Assembly (NCBI GenBank): GCA_958295665.1
Contig: OY282558.1
Location: 28,293,045 to 28,357,044, forward strand
Reading direction: 5' to 3'
Origin: Tipula vernalis
Lineage: Eukaryota; Arthropoda; Insecta; Diptera; Tipulidae
DNA: 64,000 nt
The position numbers and the translations under genes are program-made. Positions 50,150 to 64,000 of this stretch are shown here, piece by piece (the first letter of the stretch is position 1; every line of letters begins with the position of its first letter). Under the pieces are notes generated by a model. It had not been told where the DNA came from, ran no database searches, and worked only from the letters and a program-made list of their open reading frames with translations.

Positions 50150-50842
50150 CATTAATAACATTAACATAATGTGATGTTTGATTTTATATTTACAGAGAAT
50201 TTGGACTCGTTCTAATTATAATCGTTACTTGGCTATTTAATGCCAACACAGAAGACGGTGATAAAAACTAACACGGATTAAATGTGAATCTAAACAGCTG
50301 AAGATCATCTCGGGAGCGCAAGCTCCTATTCAGCCTTAATTTTGCTATAGGAAATACTGCTGCCGAAATAAGGCAGACTTATGTTTACTTTGACGGTATT
50401 CGATTGGAGTTCAACAAAATTTGTCGGTCAACGGAAATATGCTTTAAAATGGTCCATCTTTCCAATTTGGAGAATCCTATCGCTGTAACATATTCCTATG
50501 GTTTTTTACAAGAACTATTTTATGGAAAAACAAAGAAAAATTCAAATTAATAATAATAAAGTGAGTGTTTTATTGAATGAAATATTTTCTAACTAATTTT
50601 GAATTAGTTGTTCAATTTAAAATTTTGTATGTGTTAAGTTTTAGAAAATGTACTATATTTGTTACTATTATAAAATTTAATTTTTTATTAAATTTATTAT
50701 TTAAATATATTAAATATTGAAGAATAAATCTTTACTTTATAATAGGAAATAAGGAAATATTGTTGAAAATAAAAAAAATTTATGTTGAACATTAATGCAA
50801 GCGTTTTGAACTTTACTCATCAAGCCATGTATCTCCGAATAT

Positions 50843-50945
<103 letters not shown>

Positions 50946-52194
50946 CCGTTAGTTTTGATTAATTTATTCATTGATTTAAACACATGTTCATACATTTGTA
51001 AATAAGGTTACCAATTCAATGTTATCTATTGCATTGTGCCAATGAATTAGTTATTTAAATTAATAAATATAGTTGTTGTATCAATCTTTTTGTTTCATAA
51101 ATATTATTAAGATTAATTAACTAATTCATCAATAATATAAACCATAGTATAACATTTCGTGAAACATCTATTAAATTAGTGCATTGATTCAATAAAAAGT
51201 TGTAAGATCAACCAAATTAGTTACAAAATGATAATTTTGTGTTGCGTTGTACTAATTAAAAAATTTATTAATTTTTTGGACAAAAAAATATGAATAGTTA
51301 CATTGTATATATTAATTTGTTATCTTTTAAGAAATACTATTTTAATCTAATAACATTGAGTTTGTTCAATCAATCAACAAAGTTTAAGGATCCAAATTAT
51401 TAAAAAAATCATTGCATCAATAATCTTTTTTATTGTATATGCGTATGTTTTTTTTTCAGTGCACATGTATTGTTTTTAAAACAATTTTTAATAGTTTATT
51501 AATCTATTAATTAATCCTAATAATAGCAATTTCTAAATTAATGTTTTGCACACTTTTTTCCCTTTTACAATTTGACAGTACTATTAAAAAAGACAAAAAC
51601 AAACATTATTCAGCAATTCAGCAAAATAAAGTTTACACGCTTACTATTTAATTTTACAGAATACCCATTCATGTAGTAAGATAAAAAATGTGTAAATTTT
51701 TTTTTGTCTAAACTTTTTCTCGTTTTCGTTTAATCATTTTATCTTAGTTTTACAGAATTAGGCTACAGGAGTAGTAACGTAGGTTTTAATTCAGTATTTC
51801 ACAAATATCTCAGCTTCTATTTAACGTGTCAGAAAAAAGTAGCTACTTTATTTATTATGAGTTTACTTTTAAATATAACATTTTTAACTTACACACTTAA
51901 AAAAAAAAAATCTCTCACATCAATTTTTATTTTACAAAGATCACTGTGGATGATGTATAGCAAAGTTCAGAAGCATAAGAAAAAGCTCACTAGAAGGTCC
52001 AACACTGTTAACATATAGAACAAATTCAGTTTTGATCCCCTTGATGAAAGAAAGTTGAAAATTATAAGTAGATGTAAGTTTTAGTGGTAGATGTAAGTTA
52101 ATTTTCATCATTTTTCATCAAGAGGATCACGACTTCTGAATGATTATTTTATTGTTTTAGTTTTTTACGTTTATATATTGAGAGGGAAATATAT

Positions 52195-52325
52195 ACACGT
52201 CGATAACTCTAGATATCTTAGCCATACACGTCTATACTAAAAGTAGATTAGATAATGTTTAATTTCAACTACCTTATGTTATCCTGGCTCATGATGCTTT
52301 TCCACTGAGCTATGTGTGAACAGAA
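52195..52325 (+). pseudogene. PIF/Harbinger transposase scrap
   Basis: 'LPYVILAHDAFPLSYV' (about 52270-52317) is the conserved 'PYVFVADDAFPL' segment of PIF-type transposases, with His in place of Asp. The nucleotides before it ('ttagccatacacgtc', 'actaaaagtagattag') match 55020-55045, so both fragments derive from the same family. No open frame beyond. Confidence 0.75.
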
Positions 52326-52465
52326 ATATTCCAAATTCGGTAAATCACACATACCCGAAATTTAAATATTATTGAAATAAAAAGCTTATTGAGAACAATT
52401 TATTTCATAAATTCAACTAAAATTTTGAACTTTTTTAACTGTTGCACTCATCCAAATTGCCTAGA

Positions 52466-52570
52466 CACTATCTAGCAAAAATTATTCACACCCAGTCTTC
52501 TGCAAACAATTTCAAGCAAAAATATTAGAACAATGTCAAGTAAAAAATCCAAAAATATTTATTATTTTCT
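52466..52570 (+). repeat. Terminal-repeat-like element 'CACTATCTAGCAAAAATT', copy 1
   Basis: 'acactatctagcaaaaatta', 'ttcacacccagtcttctgca', 'ttcaagcaaaaatattagaa' and 'caatgtcaagtaaaaaatcc' reappear inverted at 58070-58165. It looks like the end of a Tc1/mariner-type transposon. No transposase is near. Confidence 0.65.
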
Positions 52571-53306
52571 ACATTTCATGTGTTGTTTTTCTTCTAGTTA
52601 TATTCATTTAGGCTGTACAATTATTACAACTAACAAAATTAATAAATTTTAAATAATTTGTTATCATGTCAAAAACAACACAAATTGTATTAGATTTTAT
52701 GTAAATTAGCAGAAATTTATGTATGCGTGCTTGAAAAAATGTGCAACAACATTTTATTATAAAATAAAATGAACCAAATAGAATACGAAAAAACTCAATA
52801 TTTTATTTCACATTTTAGAAATAATCTTTAACATAAAAAATAACGTACAATTCAATTGTACAAAAACTAATTCTCAAAATTTCAACCAAGTAAACCAAGT
52901 ACCAATGGAAAGTGCCAAAATTAAATGCGGGTATCAGATTTAGATGGAATTTCAACTGCAATTTAACATGTATGTAATTTTACAAGTATTATACATAATT
53001 TAACGTTTATGGGTTGGCCATTTTATACAAACGAATCAAGTGATTTGCAAAATTTTGTAATAACCCTATTGTTTGAGAACATTATGATTATTTGAGGTGT
53101 GGTTTTTTGTTCAGAATCTACTTAAATATTTTGTTCTTATTTGTTTGTCTCAAGAAATTTACATAACTTACTCATAAAACCAGTTAGATACATTATATTT
53201 GTTATTATTATTTTCTCTTTAAAACAAAGGCTTATTCCTTGAAGTAAATTTAAATTGTATAAAAGACACCGTTATTATATTCACCAAAAATTATATATAA
53301 TATTAC

Positions 53307-53527
<221 letters not shown>

Positions 53528-54050
53528 TATTTATACCTGGATTTCTTATCTTATTTAAAACTAACGTTGTTCCGTTTCTTGCAATTTTATACATAAGTTT
53601 TTGTTTAATGGTGTGTATTAATACAATATAATATATTTATGGATTTTTATAATTAAATTGCGGTGCAAAAATATAGTACATAGATCACACGATTGTAATA
53701 AATATTCATAAATACCGAACAATTATTTTATACTCTTAGGTTTCGAACTTAAAAAATTATATATTTAACCAATCGAAATCAATTTTTTACCGTATTCATG
53801 TTTATCCTTACAATTAAGGCTAATTCGTTCATTTCTTCTGGCTAACTATGTATATAAAACCTTACTATATAAATGTGGAGCATAAAATTGAAAAATTACG
53901 CTTTTCTATTCTATTCACGATATACTTATATGTATGTACATATTTTCTATTTTCTATTACACGGAACGAGCAAATTTTAATTTATATCGCTTATAGATAT
54001 GCACATATAAACAAATATGTATCCATACCTACATATATATATACTCGTAT

Positions 54051-54153
<103 letters not shown>

Positions 54154-54744
54154 GGGATAAAATGTTTTATAGATATACTCCAGCTTCAAGATTTAAACCG
54201 CCTACACGTCAATCGTGGGAAATAGCCTCTGGCCACGCGAATAAATAAGTTTTATAATTTTACATTTTCAACTTCTTTTAAAAGCATTTAACAATTTTTT
54301 TTTTTTCGTTTCGTTTCATTTTAACAACAACAATAAAAATTGGAAATTCCTACATGTTGCAATTATGAGATGGTTTTGATTTTCTTAATTGCACTTGTGT
54401 ATGTTTATAATATCTATGTGTATCATTCCATTATATCTCAGCATATTTTTGGCATTTTCCGAAGTCGAGAAATTTGGTTCAACCTTCTCAGTTAGTAAAG
54501 TTGAAAAGTTAGATTTTGTATAATTTCATACTAAAAAACGTTTAAAATGTTATTTATTACGTATCGATAGTAAAACTAAAAAAATTAAAATTGAAAATTA
54601 TTTATAAACACAGATACTTATAATTTTATTGTAAATATAATTTTATTTTAAATGATTTATCTTCTTTAAATTCATTTTCAATAAATGCTGAAATAATATC
54701 TGTTATAAATGAAATAAATTTTATTAAAGAAAATAGACTAAATT

Positions 54745-55330
54745 TAAATAAACTTTATAATTTTCCAACCACAGATATTTCGAAACGAATTTTTCAAAAA
54801 AGCAGGGTTCTTCTCAAGGCTGGTTTAAATAAGTGGGACGTATTCAACACATTTGGGGCAATAGATGGCAAACCCATCAAAATTTAGTGTCCCAACATCT
54901 GGTGGTGCACACTATATAACTATAAGTGGTTTAATAGTATAATTTTGTTTGTAATAGTCGGTATAAACTATACATTTATTAAGGCTGATGATGGCACAAT
55001 TGGTCGAGTTAGCAATTCAGGTATCTATGCTAAAAGTAGGTTAGTACAACCTTTAATTGAGCTATCAATCTTGAACATTCCTCCAGAAAACAGATTGCCT
55101 AATACTAATATCTCAACTCCTTATATTATCTACTGGCTGATGCTAATTTTCCACTGAGCTATAACATAATAAAGCCGTATCCCGTCTGAGACATTATACG
55201 ATAGGAACAAATTTTGAATTATAGATTGTCACGCGATAGACGGATTGTTAAGAGCTCATTTGGAATCTTAGATAGACGGTTTAGAGTATTTTCAACAACT
55301 TTTAATTTAACATTTACGAAAGTCACAGCA
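54745..55330 (+). pseudogene. PIF/Harbinger transposase, decayed core
   Basis: In order: 'KWDVFNTFGAIDGKPIKI' (first catalytic Asp in GAIDGK, about 54833-54885), a stop, 'CPNI', then 'LFVIVGINYTFIKADDGTIG' where the usual 'VDANYKF' has lost its Asp. Then 'GIYAKSRL', 'LNIPPENRLP', and, after a frameshift, 'ADANFPLSYNIIKPYP'. Finally 'NYRLSRDRRIVKSSFGIL' and 'DRRFRVF', where the conserved Glu of 'VVENAFGIL' is Lys. The run covers most of the catalytic domain of a PIF-type (about 350-400 residue) transposase. Two of three catalytic residues are changed, and stops and one frameshift are present. The partner Myb/SANT protein of PIF elements was not seen. Confidence 0.9.
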
Positions 55331-56896
55331 GAAAACATCTAACTATAAACCCAAAAATAATATCATTTTTGATTCAAAACCACGGCCAAGAATTTTTAGA
55401 TATACGGTCGTTAGAGGAAAATGCTGAAATTAGAGCTTAAACCCGACAAAATTTGAATATGGGAAATCACCGTGTAGGGAAGGTGGTAAGAGATAACTTT
55501 AAGAACTTTTATATTAGAGTGGGAGAGGTACCAAGGCAGGATCAATATGTTTTATAATTTACGAATTTTAAACTATACATGTTTGATTTAACAATAAAAG
55601 GTGCTTTTATATATAAAACAACAATTTATATCAAAACAGAACATAGATATACGGTATATTAACTTAACAGCTGACATAAATCAATTACGATTTAAATCCA
55701 CCTATATTAAATAGGTGGACCACCCCAAAATATTAAATTTAATTTTGGGGATATTTAGTTATTATATTATATATTTTTAGTCATCTCAGAATCCTCCATG
55801 ATTTTACATAAATATTAGACATACTATGTCAAAATAAATGAAATCGGTAAACGATTTTGTGGTTTAAAGGCAACATTCAGTGAACGAATCTGTACACTAT
55901 TTTGTGGGGTTGTAGATGGCTTCTGTTTCCACATATTTTCAACAATAATAAAATAATTTAACAATAATTGCTTCACTTTTGATAAAGTTTTATTAATGCT
56001 TTAAAATTAAATGAATGTCAACTGTTGCACATTTTCACAATAACAAACTACAAATAATATTTGTAAAGTCAATAGATAACTGGTAAAACTTATAAACCAC
56101 CTGTATTATTTTAAATCAAATTAATTTGCAGTAATTTGGAACTTTTGAAGTCCAATAATTCGCAAACTCAATCATTTTTCAAATTGAATTTTGCGGCTAT
56201 GCATTTTCTAGGATTGCAAAGCATTTATAAGATTTGTGTTCCAAAAGTTAAGACAATATTATAAAAAACGGAATAAATTTTTTTTTGAACTTTTTGAAAT
56301 TTTTTTATAATTTGATTAATACGGCGGACGCGGTTGTTTGATCAAGTTCATCCCAAATACATAAGAAACAAACAAGTATATGGTTTATTTTGTATATCAA
56401 AGCTATCCAGATTTTTTTTATTATAATATGAACGACGTCATTTCTCCTTACCCATTTCCGTTGCATTTCTATCGAATTACCCTCATATTCGAAAAGTGCA
56501 TTTTTTGTCTTCTTCCGTTTTTTCGTGCAATGCGAGAATTTTTCGTAATGGAATACATGCAGACAGCAATTCGCTTTACTTGTATTCAAAACCAACAAAA
56601 ATGTTTATACAAGCCGTCTAGTTCGCTCTTTACACAGATCTTATCAAAAAAAACGTACTCTATATTTATTTATGCATTGGAATTTATGTACAAGTATTTG
56701 AACAGATTTTTTCATGAAATACTTTAGTATCGATGAATCTATCACCTATATTTATGTAGTTTTCTTTTGTGTATAGATACTTTCTGATTTATTTTATACA
56801 TTTTACTAATACTACACCTTAGGGTACTTTTTTACATCTTAAGGGTTTGTACTGTACGGCTTGTATAGACATTTTTTTTGGTTTTGTCGTATTTCA
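55331..56896. other. Stretch without recognised genes
   Basis: The open frames at 56305-56598 (-) and 56380-56727 (+) overlap each other and lack family motifs. Nothing else is supported. Confidence 0.4.
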
Positions 56897-56963
56897 CATG
56901 AACCAGGGTCGATTGATAATTGTTGATTTTATTGCGCAAAGACGAAAACGACCCTGGTTCATG
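56897..56963. repeat. Perfect 15-bp inverted repeat with 37-bp loop
   Basis: 'catgaaccagggtcg' at 56897-56911 is exactly complementary to 'cgaccctggttcatg' at 56949-56963. The arms are GC-richer than their surroundings. It could be a mini fold-back element, a processed hairpin or a protein-binding palindrome. Confidence 0.8.
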
Positions 56964-57642
56964 GAATTAAGGTGCATAAAATACCTTCATGGATTGAGGG
57001 TTAATACATATTTTTATCAGTTGATTACTCTAATTATGTATATTTGTCGGCCACGTTTACTATACGTCAAGCTAACTTTGATAAATTATATTTTACAAAA
57101 GAAATCTTTTATAAAAGGTGCAACTAACAATCACATATCTTTGACAAAGATATTTTATAAAATATATTTGATATAGAAAAATGATGGTGTGATTCTCGGC
57201 TTACGCCTATGTTACATTGTCATATTAACACGTCATAGAAAAATAATAATATTTTTCTGACATAAAATTACGATAAGAAAAATTCTATAAATCATTTTGC
57301 TATTTTACACTACATTTAATATATTTCGTCATATTAAAAGCATAACTTAAAAAATGGTGCGTTTAATTCCGTACACTTACGTAGCTAAATATCATTAGAA
57401 AAATACTTCAACAGAAAAATGCTATTATAAATCAACTTTACACTATCATATAAATATGTTGATGTTTTTATATGACAAATAAATATAATAATGTAATACA
57501 GGCCTAAGAGACGTCCTGTTTATCATTTCGTTTTCTAAGGTAACTCTAGCGAACTGAACTGTGTGGAATTTCCCTTGCGTTTCCCTTTACTTTATAAGGA
57601 ATGAAACACAAGTATTTCGCATATCATGCTTTATAATGCAAG

Positions 57643-57915
57643 TTGCAAGTCTCTAATCCTTACTCATCACACATCAAAAGAATTAAAAGCATACAAAAGA
57701 AGTTTTTGAAACTATTTATTCAAAATGTGGTTCGCTTATTACCATGTTCAACAAGGTGCAAAGAATATAAAATTTGCTCATTTGAAACCAGACGTTTTCT
57801 TCTGGATGCTGCGTATCGATTCAACTTTGAAGAACGCAATTTTAATTTTTTTAAATGTTCACTTTGTTTAATAATCTACGTATTAGTGATTATTTATTTT
57901 TATAAGAAATCATAA
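57643..57915 (+). pseudogene. LINE RT extreme C-terminal fragment
   Basis: 'NPYSSHIKRIKSIQKKFLKL' followed by 'CSTRCKEYKICSFETRRFLL' matches the 'WNPY...HI.RIE.IQKKF.R...' to 'RC..I.LETLE.RR' segment after the RT domain in jockey, CR1 and related LINEs. The frame starts at a TTG, not an ATG, and no intact RT precedes it. The last 25 residues are hydrophobic and probably spurious. Confidence 0.8.
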
Positions 57916-57978
57916 ATGTTAATGACAAAGATTTGGTGCTCGCGAAGAAAAATGTTGCTTAATAAGATTACAATTTCA

Positions 57979-58170
57979 AGAAAAAAATTTTTTGAACAAT
58001 ATCAAGTAAAAAATCCAAAAATGTATATTAATTTCATTGTTTTCGTCGTTTTATTACAATGAAATAAATAAATATTTTTGGTTTTTTTACTTGACATTGT
58101 TCTAATATTTTTGCTTGAAATGGTTTGCAGAAGACTGGGGTGTGAATAATTTTGTTAGATAGTGTATTTG
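57979..58170 (-). repeat. Terminal-repeat-like element, copy 2, with local palindrome
   Basis: 58070-58165 is the inverse of 52466-52570. On its left, 57979-58028 is in turn the inverse of 58046-58097 ('gaacaatatcaagtaaaaaa' against 'tttttttacttgacattgtt'), which makes a hairpin of about 48-bp arms around 'cgtcgtttt'. Confidence 0.65.
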
Positions 58171-59972
<1,802 letters not shown>

Positions 59973-60205
59973 TATAATATATACATATATAAACATAGAT
60001 GTATAGATCTAAAAAAGAATTGTTATAACTTATCGGTGATGCACTTGTAGGTGGTTGACCCTCCGTCTGGCTCCTAATTTGCTGGTAACTATATCCAGTT
60101 ACTCGTCTTTATATGGGTCATACGTATGAAGTAGTAGGTCGTTTTTTTATACAAATATGGTGGTTAGCCATATACACTTGTACACACTCTCACACTTAGT
60201 TTTTA

Positions 60206-60209
<4 letters not shown>

Positions 60210-60236
<27 letters not shown>

Positions 60237-60237
60237 C
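60210..60237. repeat. Poly(T) run
   Basis: About 27 consecutive T. It could be the reverse-strand poly(A) tail of a retroposon, but no body was recognised beside it. Confidence 0.85.
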
Positions 60238-60703
60238 TTTTACCTCAGGTGAGACCATGTCCTAAGGCCCTTTTTACTACACTGTCAATACACTTGATTA
60301 CGCATGTATACGTATTACAAACTATTTTGAGTTTTTGGGTTTAAATTAATATTTTTTAATTTTTTTTTCGTGTCTTTGAATACCGTTAGTTGAATTAGAA
60401 TTTTATATTGAAGTGGATTTTTTTATTCCTTCTGCAATGTACAGTCAAGAGGTAACATACTTTCTCACTCACAAATGGTATCACTCGGTTTTACTTTTTA
60501 TGTTATTTTATGGCACACAAACTATTGTTATTTATTACCTTCCTTTCTCTATACACTTTTGATATTAGCCACTTCAGACACCATCAAAAGCGCGACAGCT
60601 GCTTACGAAGCGAAGCCATATGAACATCGCTATCGGGATATTCCTCGCCTTTTCTATCTAGATTTTTATCTAATAGAAGCTTATAAAATATATCACCTTG
60701 TCA

Positions 60704-61009
60704 TCAATGGTAATTCTTCACCATCATAACACCGAACGATCGCCACATGTACTTCTCACCATTTAGTATATTTTTGAACATTTTCTGTATTTCTCCAAGG
60801 CTATAGGATTTTTTCAAGAAGCAGTTTATACGAGAACGATCCGGCGAGACGATTAATTTTCCTAGACCGATAAATGAATTCTCTTGGAACACATGAAAAA
60901 ATATTATTGCTTCGATCGTTGGATTATTCCTTACAAGCTTTTGAACATCTGTCAACACTGAGTGAAAATTATGAGTGAAAAATCTCAACCATGTGTAACA
61001 AACAGGCAT
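60704..61009 (-). other. Unrecognised 101-codon open frame
   Basis: The composition is balanced and not low-complexity (for example 'LVRNNPTIEAIIFFHVFQEN' and 'GKLIVSPDRSRINCFLKKSY'). It ends 80 bp from a Harbinger remnant on the same strand, so it could be part of the same element, such as a second ORF, but I see no Myb/SANT signature. It may be chance. Confidence 0.25.
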
Positions 61010-61089
61010 GATCCTTGGTCTTTGAATCTTGTACTAAATTATTAGACGCTATTTTATTAATATCACCGGACTAAGCATTTTGTACATAA

Positions 61090-61780
61090 CTTTTTTTGAT
61101 TAAAATCACCGATCACGTCGATGATGTCGTAAGACCCGAGGAAGATGAACACGACGCCTGTGATTCCTGTGAATTCAAACTGATATTATGAAGTAGGCAC
61201 CAAGCATTGACTATTTGCTTCCTTTTATTTGGTTGGTAATAGAGCTCCCTGCCCCTAGTAGCGCAGCCTTGATTTCAGGACATCAAGGATTCCACAAAGT
61301 TCCTCGCAGATGAATACACTTTATTGAATTTTGCTTTACGTCTTGTAGGGCAGTAGTGGATAATCCGAGTCATCTTAAAATATTTTGAGATTTATTTTAT
61401 ATTAAGACCATTTACCAAGAAACCAGTTATTGGAACATCCATTTTCGTAATTTTGAACAATACTTGTATTTACGAGACTGTGGTGCCACACAAATGAGTC
61501 GTGGTTTGCTCCAGGATGCCTAGAATAGACGCAGCGTATGATGAGGTTTTAGTCACAAATCTACGAAATAAAAAAGAAATGAAATACTTATTAAAATTTT
61601 GATTTAACTAGAAATATTGAATTGTCCAGTTATTACTCTCATTACGTTTAAGCTCTTCTCTGCTGGGTGCGATAATCATTATGTCAATGTCATCCACTCA
61701 ACCCACGACTCCAGGAATTTTATGGTTGGACATAAAATACACCTTACTTCTTTTATAACCAAAGAAATGGTTGCCTGGTT
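61090..61780 (-). pseudogene. PIF/Harbinger (HARBI1-type) transposase, decayed
   Basis: On the minus strand from 61780: 'HKIPGVVG', 'DDIDIMIIAPSREELK' (the 'IPGVVGCIDGTHI.I.APS' block, GTH lost), then 'HPGANHDSFVWHHS' (the 'PGS/ANHDS' block with the second catalytic Asp), 'NNWFLGKW', 'DDSDYPLLPY' (the 'GDSGYPL' block), 'ARNFVESL' with the Glu, then 'VLKSRLRY' and 'YYQPNKRKQIVNAWCLLHNI' (the end). The order is complete for the catalytic domain. The pieces lie in several frames with stops, so the gene is dead. It differs in wording from the copy at 54.7 kb and so represents another Harbinger family. Confidence 0.88.
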
Positions 61781-62080
61781 TGAGATCGTTGAGTAATACT
61801 GAAATGCTTGCTTGTTTGATAGGAAGTATAAGGATTCATCTGCCGAAAATTTCTACAAAAACTCAATAATCGAAATAATTATATATAATTTGAAACATTT
61901 AAGTAACTTTTTATAAATCCACCTGCATAAAAAATACAGTATACGCAAATTCATCTATTGCCTTATGCAGCTTCTTCCTTGCGGTCGGTAAATATATTTA
62001 TATTCTACAATCATAACCAAACATACCTGCCTGGCTGGCACGGAAATAATATTGGATATCCTGACTTAATGCCATTTAAT

Positions 62081-62400
62081 CAATATCTAAAAAAAGGAAA
62101 ACATCACGATACCAACTCTTACAAATGTCCAAGGTGTTAGTGATTGTGGTAAACCTACCTGGAAAAAAACAACCATAGACTGGATGATGTTTTTGCGCAA
62201 CAAAGAGGGGCTGGGCTGATCTTAAACAACCATTTAAACAATATCTACAAAAAGGAAATTCATAATATAAATAATATATGTATAAATCCATAAATATATC
62301 CATAAAAGGAAAAAGGAAAACATTATGATACCAACACTTACAAATGTCGAACGTGTCCCTGGTTGTAAAAGACCATAGACTGGGTGATGTATCTAATAAA
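62081..62400. repeat. Diverged direct repeat
   Basis: 'ggaaaacatcacgatacc', 'cttacaaatgtc' and 'ccatagactggatgatg' at 62096-62190 recur as 'ggaaaacattatgatacc', 'cttacaaatgtc' and 'ccatagactgggtgatg' at 62316-62392. A shorter preceding block ('atttaaacaatatctac' type) is duplicated too. No coding signal. Confidence 0.6.
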
Positions 62401-63029
62401 TGGTAGCCCCAAGTATGAAATACTTTTCATTGATAAGTACATGATGGTGCAAGCTGTTTGTTGGTTATCTTGGACTTGTGGTTATTTTAAGCATATTTTT
62501 AAAAGTTTTCCTTCTTGGGAATAAACATCAAACACCGTACATTTTAAATTCATTATAAACAGACGTAGAACCGTCAAAATGTCACATATAGATGTCCTGT
62601 AAATGTTACATTTGCTCTAAAGGGATTTTATCCTAATATCAGTATTAAATATTCCATAGAAGCCTCGGTTGAATTCTTTAATTTCCCAACAACACTATCG
62701 ATGCTACCTAACTTTCACCTAGGTGGATAAACAATTTGTTTCTTAACTCTCCATACCATATACTAGTAAAGTCATGACGATCTATGAAGCGCGAGGTTTA
62801 ACATCACTAAATGTTATTTGTATAAGAACAACCTCATAAACTATTTGATAGTATGCATGCTATAGTTGCTATCTCAAGACAACATGTTCTTTAAAAAATT
62901 TCACAATTTGAGAATGATAGACCACAATCACTTGTGGTGAAAAAAGAGGCCAGATCTTCTCTGGTCTAATATTAGCTATCAAAGCTAGGGTAAACAGATG
63001 TGAGAAAACAGTCAAGAAAGCAAGCGATG

Positions 63030-64000
63030 CTTGTTCAATATACTATCAAAATGTAAACAAAATGGCATCTAAAGCTTCTTCATTTTACAACTTTGTTTTA
63101 AAATCAAATTATTTAATTTACGTAATTTGCGAAACTTCATTTAACACTGGTATCTGCAGTACGGAATTTTTTGGACAACATTATGTCTCTCTTGCAATTA
63201 GCTTAAAAAAATCGGGTGGAGGTGCTGTTATTGTCGTACATTGCAGTTCGCCGGTTAATTTGGTCACATGTGTAGTGGAAGAAGTCTGCATGAATAATAA
63301 CATCAACAAAAGAAGTCTATACATCTATACAGCATACATGCTACCCCATTCAGGTAGTGACATTTATGCGAGACATAGTGATGCCATTAGTGAATTTATA
63401 AATAAAAAATCCTTCGGATTTATTATTGATGACTGGTAATTTCAATCTGTCAAATGTCTTCTGGAAATTAGAGTACAAAGTGATACAATATTACATCAGA
63501 GGCGGAATAGATTTTCATTGATACTATGCTTTTTACCAGCTTATATCAAATCAATAACATATACAATGAAGGTGAACATTTTTTTAGAACTTTTCATAAA
63601 GTTGTAGTCACCAACGCCATTGGTCGTTAATGACATAAGTTGATGGAAATTATGTTTAATTCTGTGGATCTTATAATAAAAAAACTGACCATTATCAACA
63701 AATCACGTACAACTCTAATAAAGCTGACAATATGGGTTTGTATCAATATTTAGAGGCGGTTAAATGGGATGATATTTTAAATACTAACGATGTTAATGCT
63801 AACGTGGGCCAATTTTGTAAGATTCTGCAATTAGATTTTAATAATCATGTTCCATTGTATGTACATCAAAGGAACCACTAGCCATCCTCCGTGGTTTGAC
63901 GATCGACTGATAAATTTAAAGAACCGCAAGTCGAAAGCTTAAGCTAAAATGATAAAAAGAGAGCTAGAATCGGATAAACGCATCTTTCTGAAATATGTAC
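63030..64000 (+). pseudogene. LINE ORF2 endonuclease region, jockey/CR1-type, runs off the window
   Basis: It begins 'SIYYQNVNKMASKASSFYNF' (the 'YQNVRGLRTK' opening of APE-type LINE endonucleases). It continues 'YLIYVICETSFNTGICSTEF' (catalytic 'ETWL' region, E kept), 'KSGGGAVIVV', 'LYIYTAYMLPHS', and, after a frameshift near 63420, 'MTGNFNLSNVFW'. The usual 'GDFN' has Asn for the catalytic Asp. Further along 'YQYLEAVKWDDILNTNDVNA' (from about 63730) and, one frame off, 'PPWFDDRLINLKNRKSK' (about 63885-63940) form the linker before RT. The RT itself lies beyond the right edge. It is non-functional because of at least three frameshifts and the D-to-N change. Confidence 0.85.

Noticed and set aside
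57643..57915. Start codon of the LINE C-terminal fragment as a true gene start
   Set aside because: The frame opens at a TTG inside a conserved internal block, so it is a fragment and not a gene start.

Overview
This window looks like gene-poor, repeat-rich nuclear DNA of an insect, most likely a higher fly. The evidence is strong AT bias by eye, very long (AT)n microsatellites, and a mix of transposons typical of flies: mauritiana-like mariner, maT-like, Tc1-like, PIF/Harbinger, MULE, Ty3/gypsy, Penelope-like, and jockey/CR1-, RTE- and R4-like LINEs. The organism call is inference. I found no convincing host gene, tRNA, rRNA, CRISPR array or operon. Almost every recognisable protein fragment belongs to a mobile element, and nearly all are broken.

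Layout. 1-2.7 kb: two diverged direct copies of an AT-rich unit, an inserted retroposon-like tail, and a decayed MULE transposase. 2.7-12 kb: mostly featureless AT-rich DNA, an (AT)n tract, a 72-bp miniature element with a 7-bp target duplication, and a short direct duplication. 12-15.9 kb: a nested cluster. A Tc1-like element has terminal inverted repeats and a broken transposase, and is split by a Penelope-like insertion with inverted terminal arms, a GIY-YIG endonuclease remnant, a hammerhead-like motif and a 12-bp target duplication. A 5'-truncated mariner whose first catalytic Asp is His follows. 18-25 kb: two large (AT)n tracts, an inverted pair of one MITE family, several copies of a retroposon tail, and a Tc1 scrap. 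25-31 kb: a symmetric MITE, a solitary Tc1 terminal repeat, and a near-perfect 96+96 bp palindrome.

31.2-34.5 kb: a Ty3/gypsy-type LTR element with a SAP-domain gag, zinc knuckles and an integrase tail, an internal deletion of protease-RT-RNaseH-integrase core, and a MITE inside gag. 34.84-36.15 kb: the best-preserved element of the window, a maT-like (DD37D-type) transposon with terminal repeats, TA target duplication and an intact 343-codon transposase whose third catalytic residue is Asn. 37-48 kb: RT fragments of three LINE lineages, a LINE ORF1-like fragment, a nested palindrome, and a Harbinger/LINE junction. 48-64 kb: (AT)n tracts, three more Harbinger remnants, another LINE RT end, and a jockey/CR1-type endonuclease fragment running off the right edge.

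The elements do not form a pathway. Their relation is stratigraphic: who inserted into whom. The clearest layers are Penelope in Tc1 in an (AT)n tract, and a MITE in gypsy gag. I did not find a convincing undescribed biological system. The best leads are the hammerhead-like Penelope arm, the nearly intact maT element with a substituted triad, and several palindromic non-coding elements without obvious parents.
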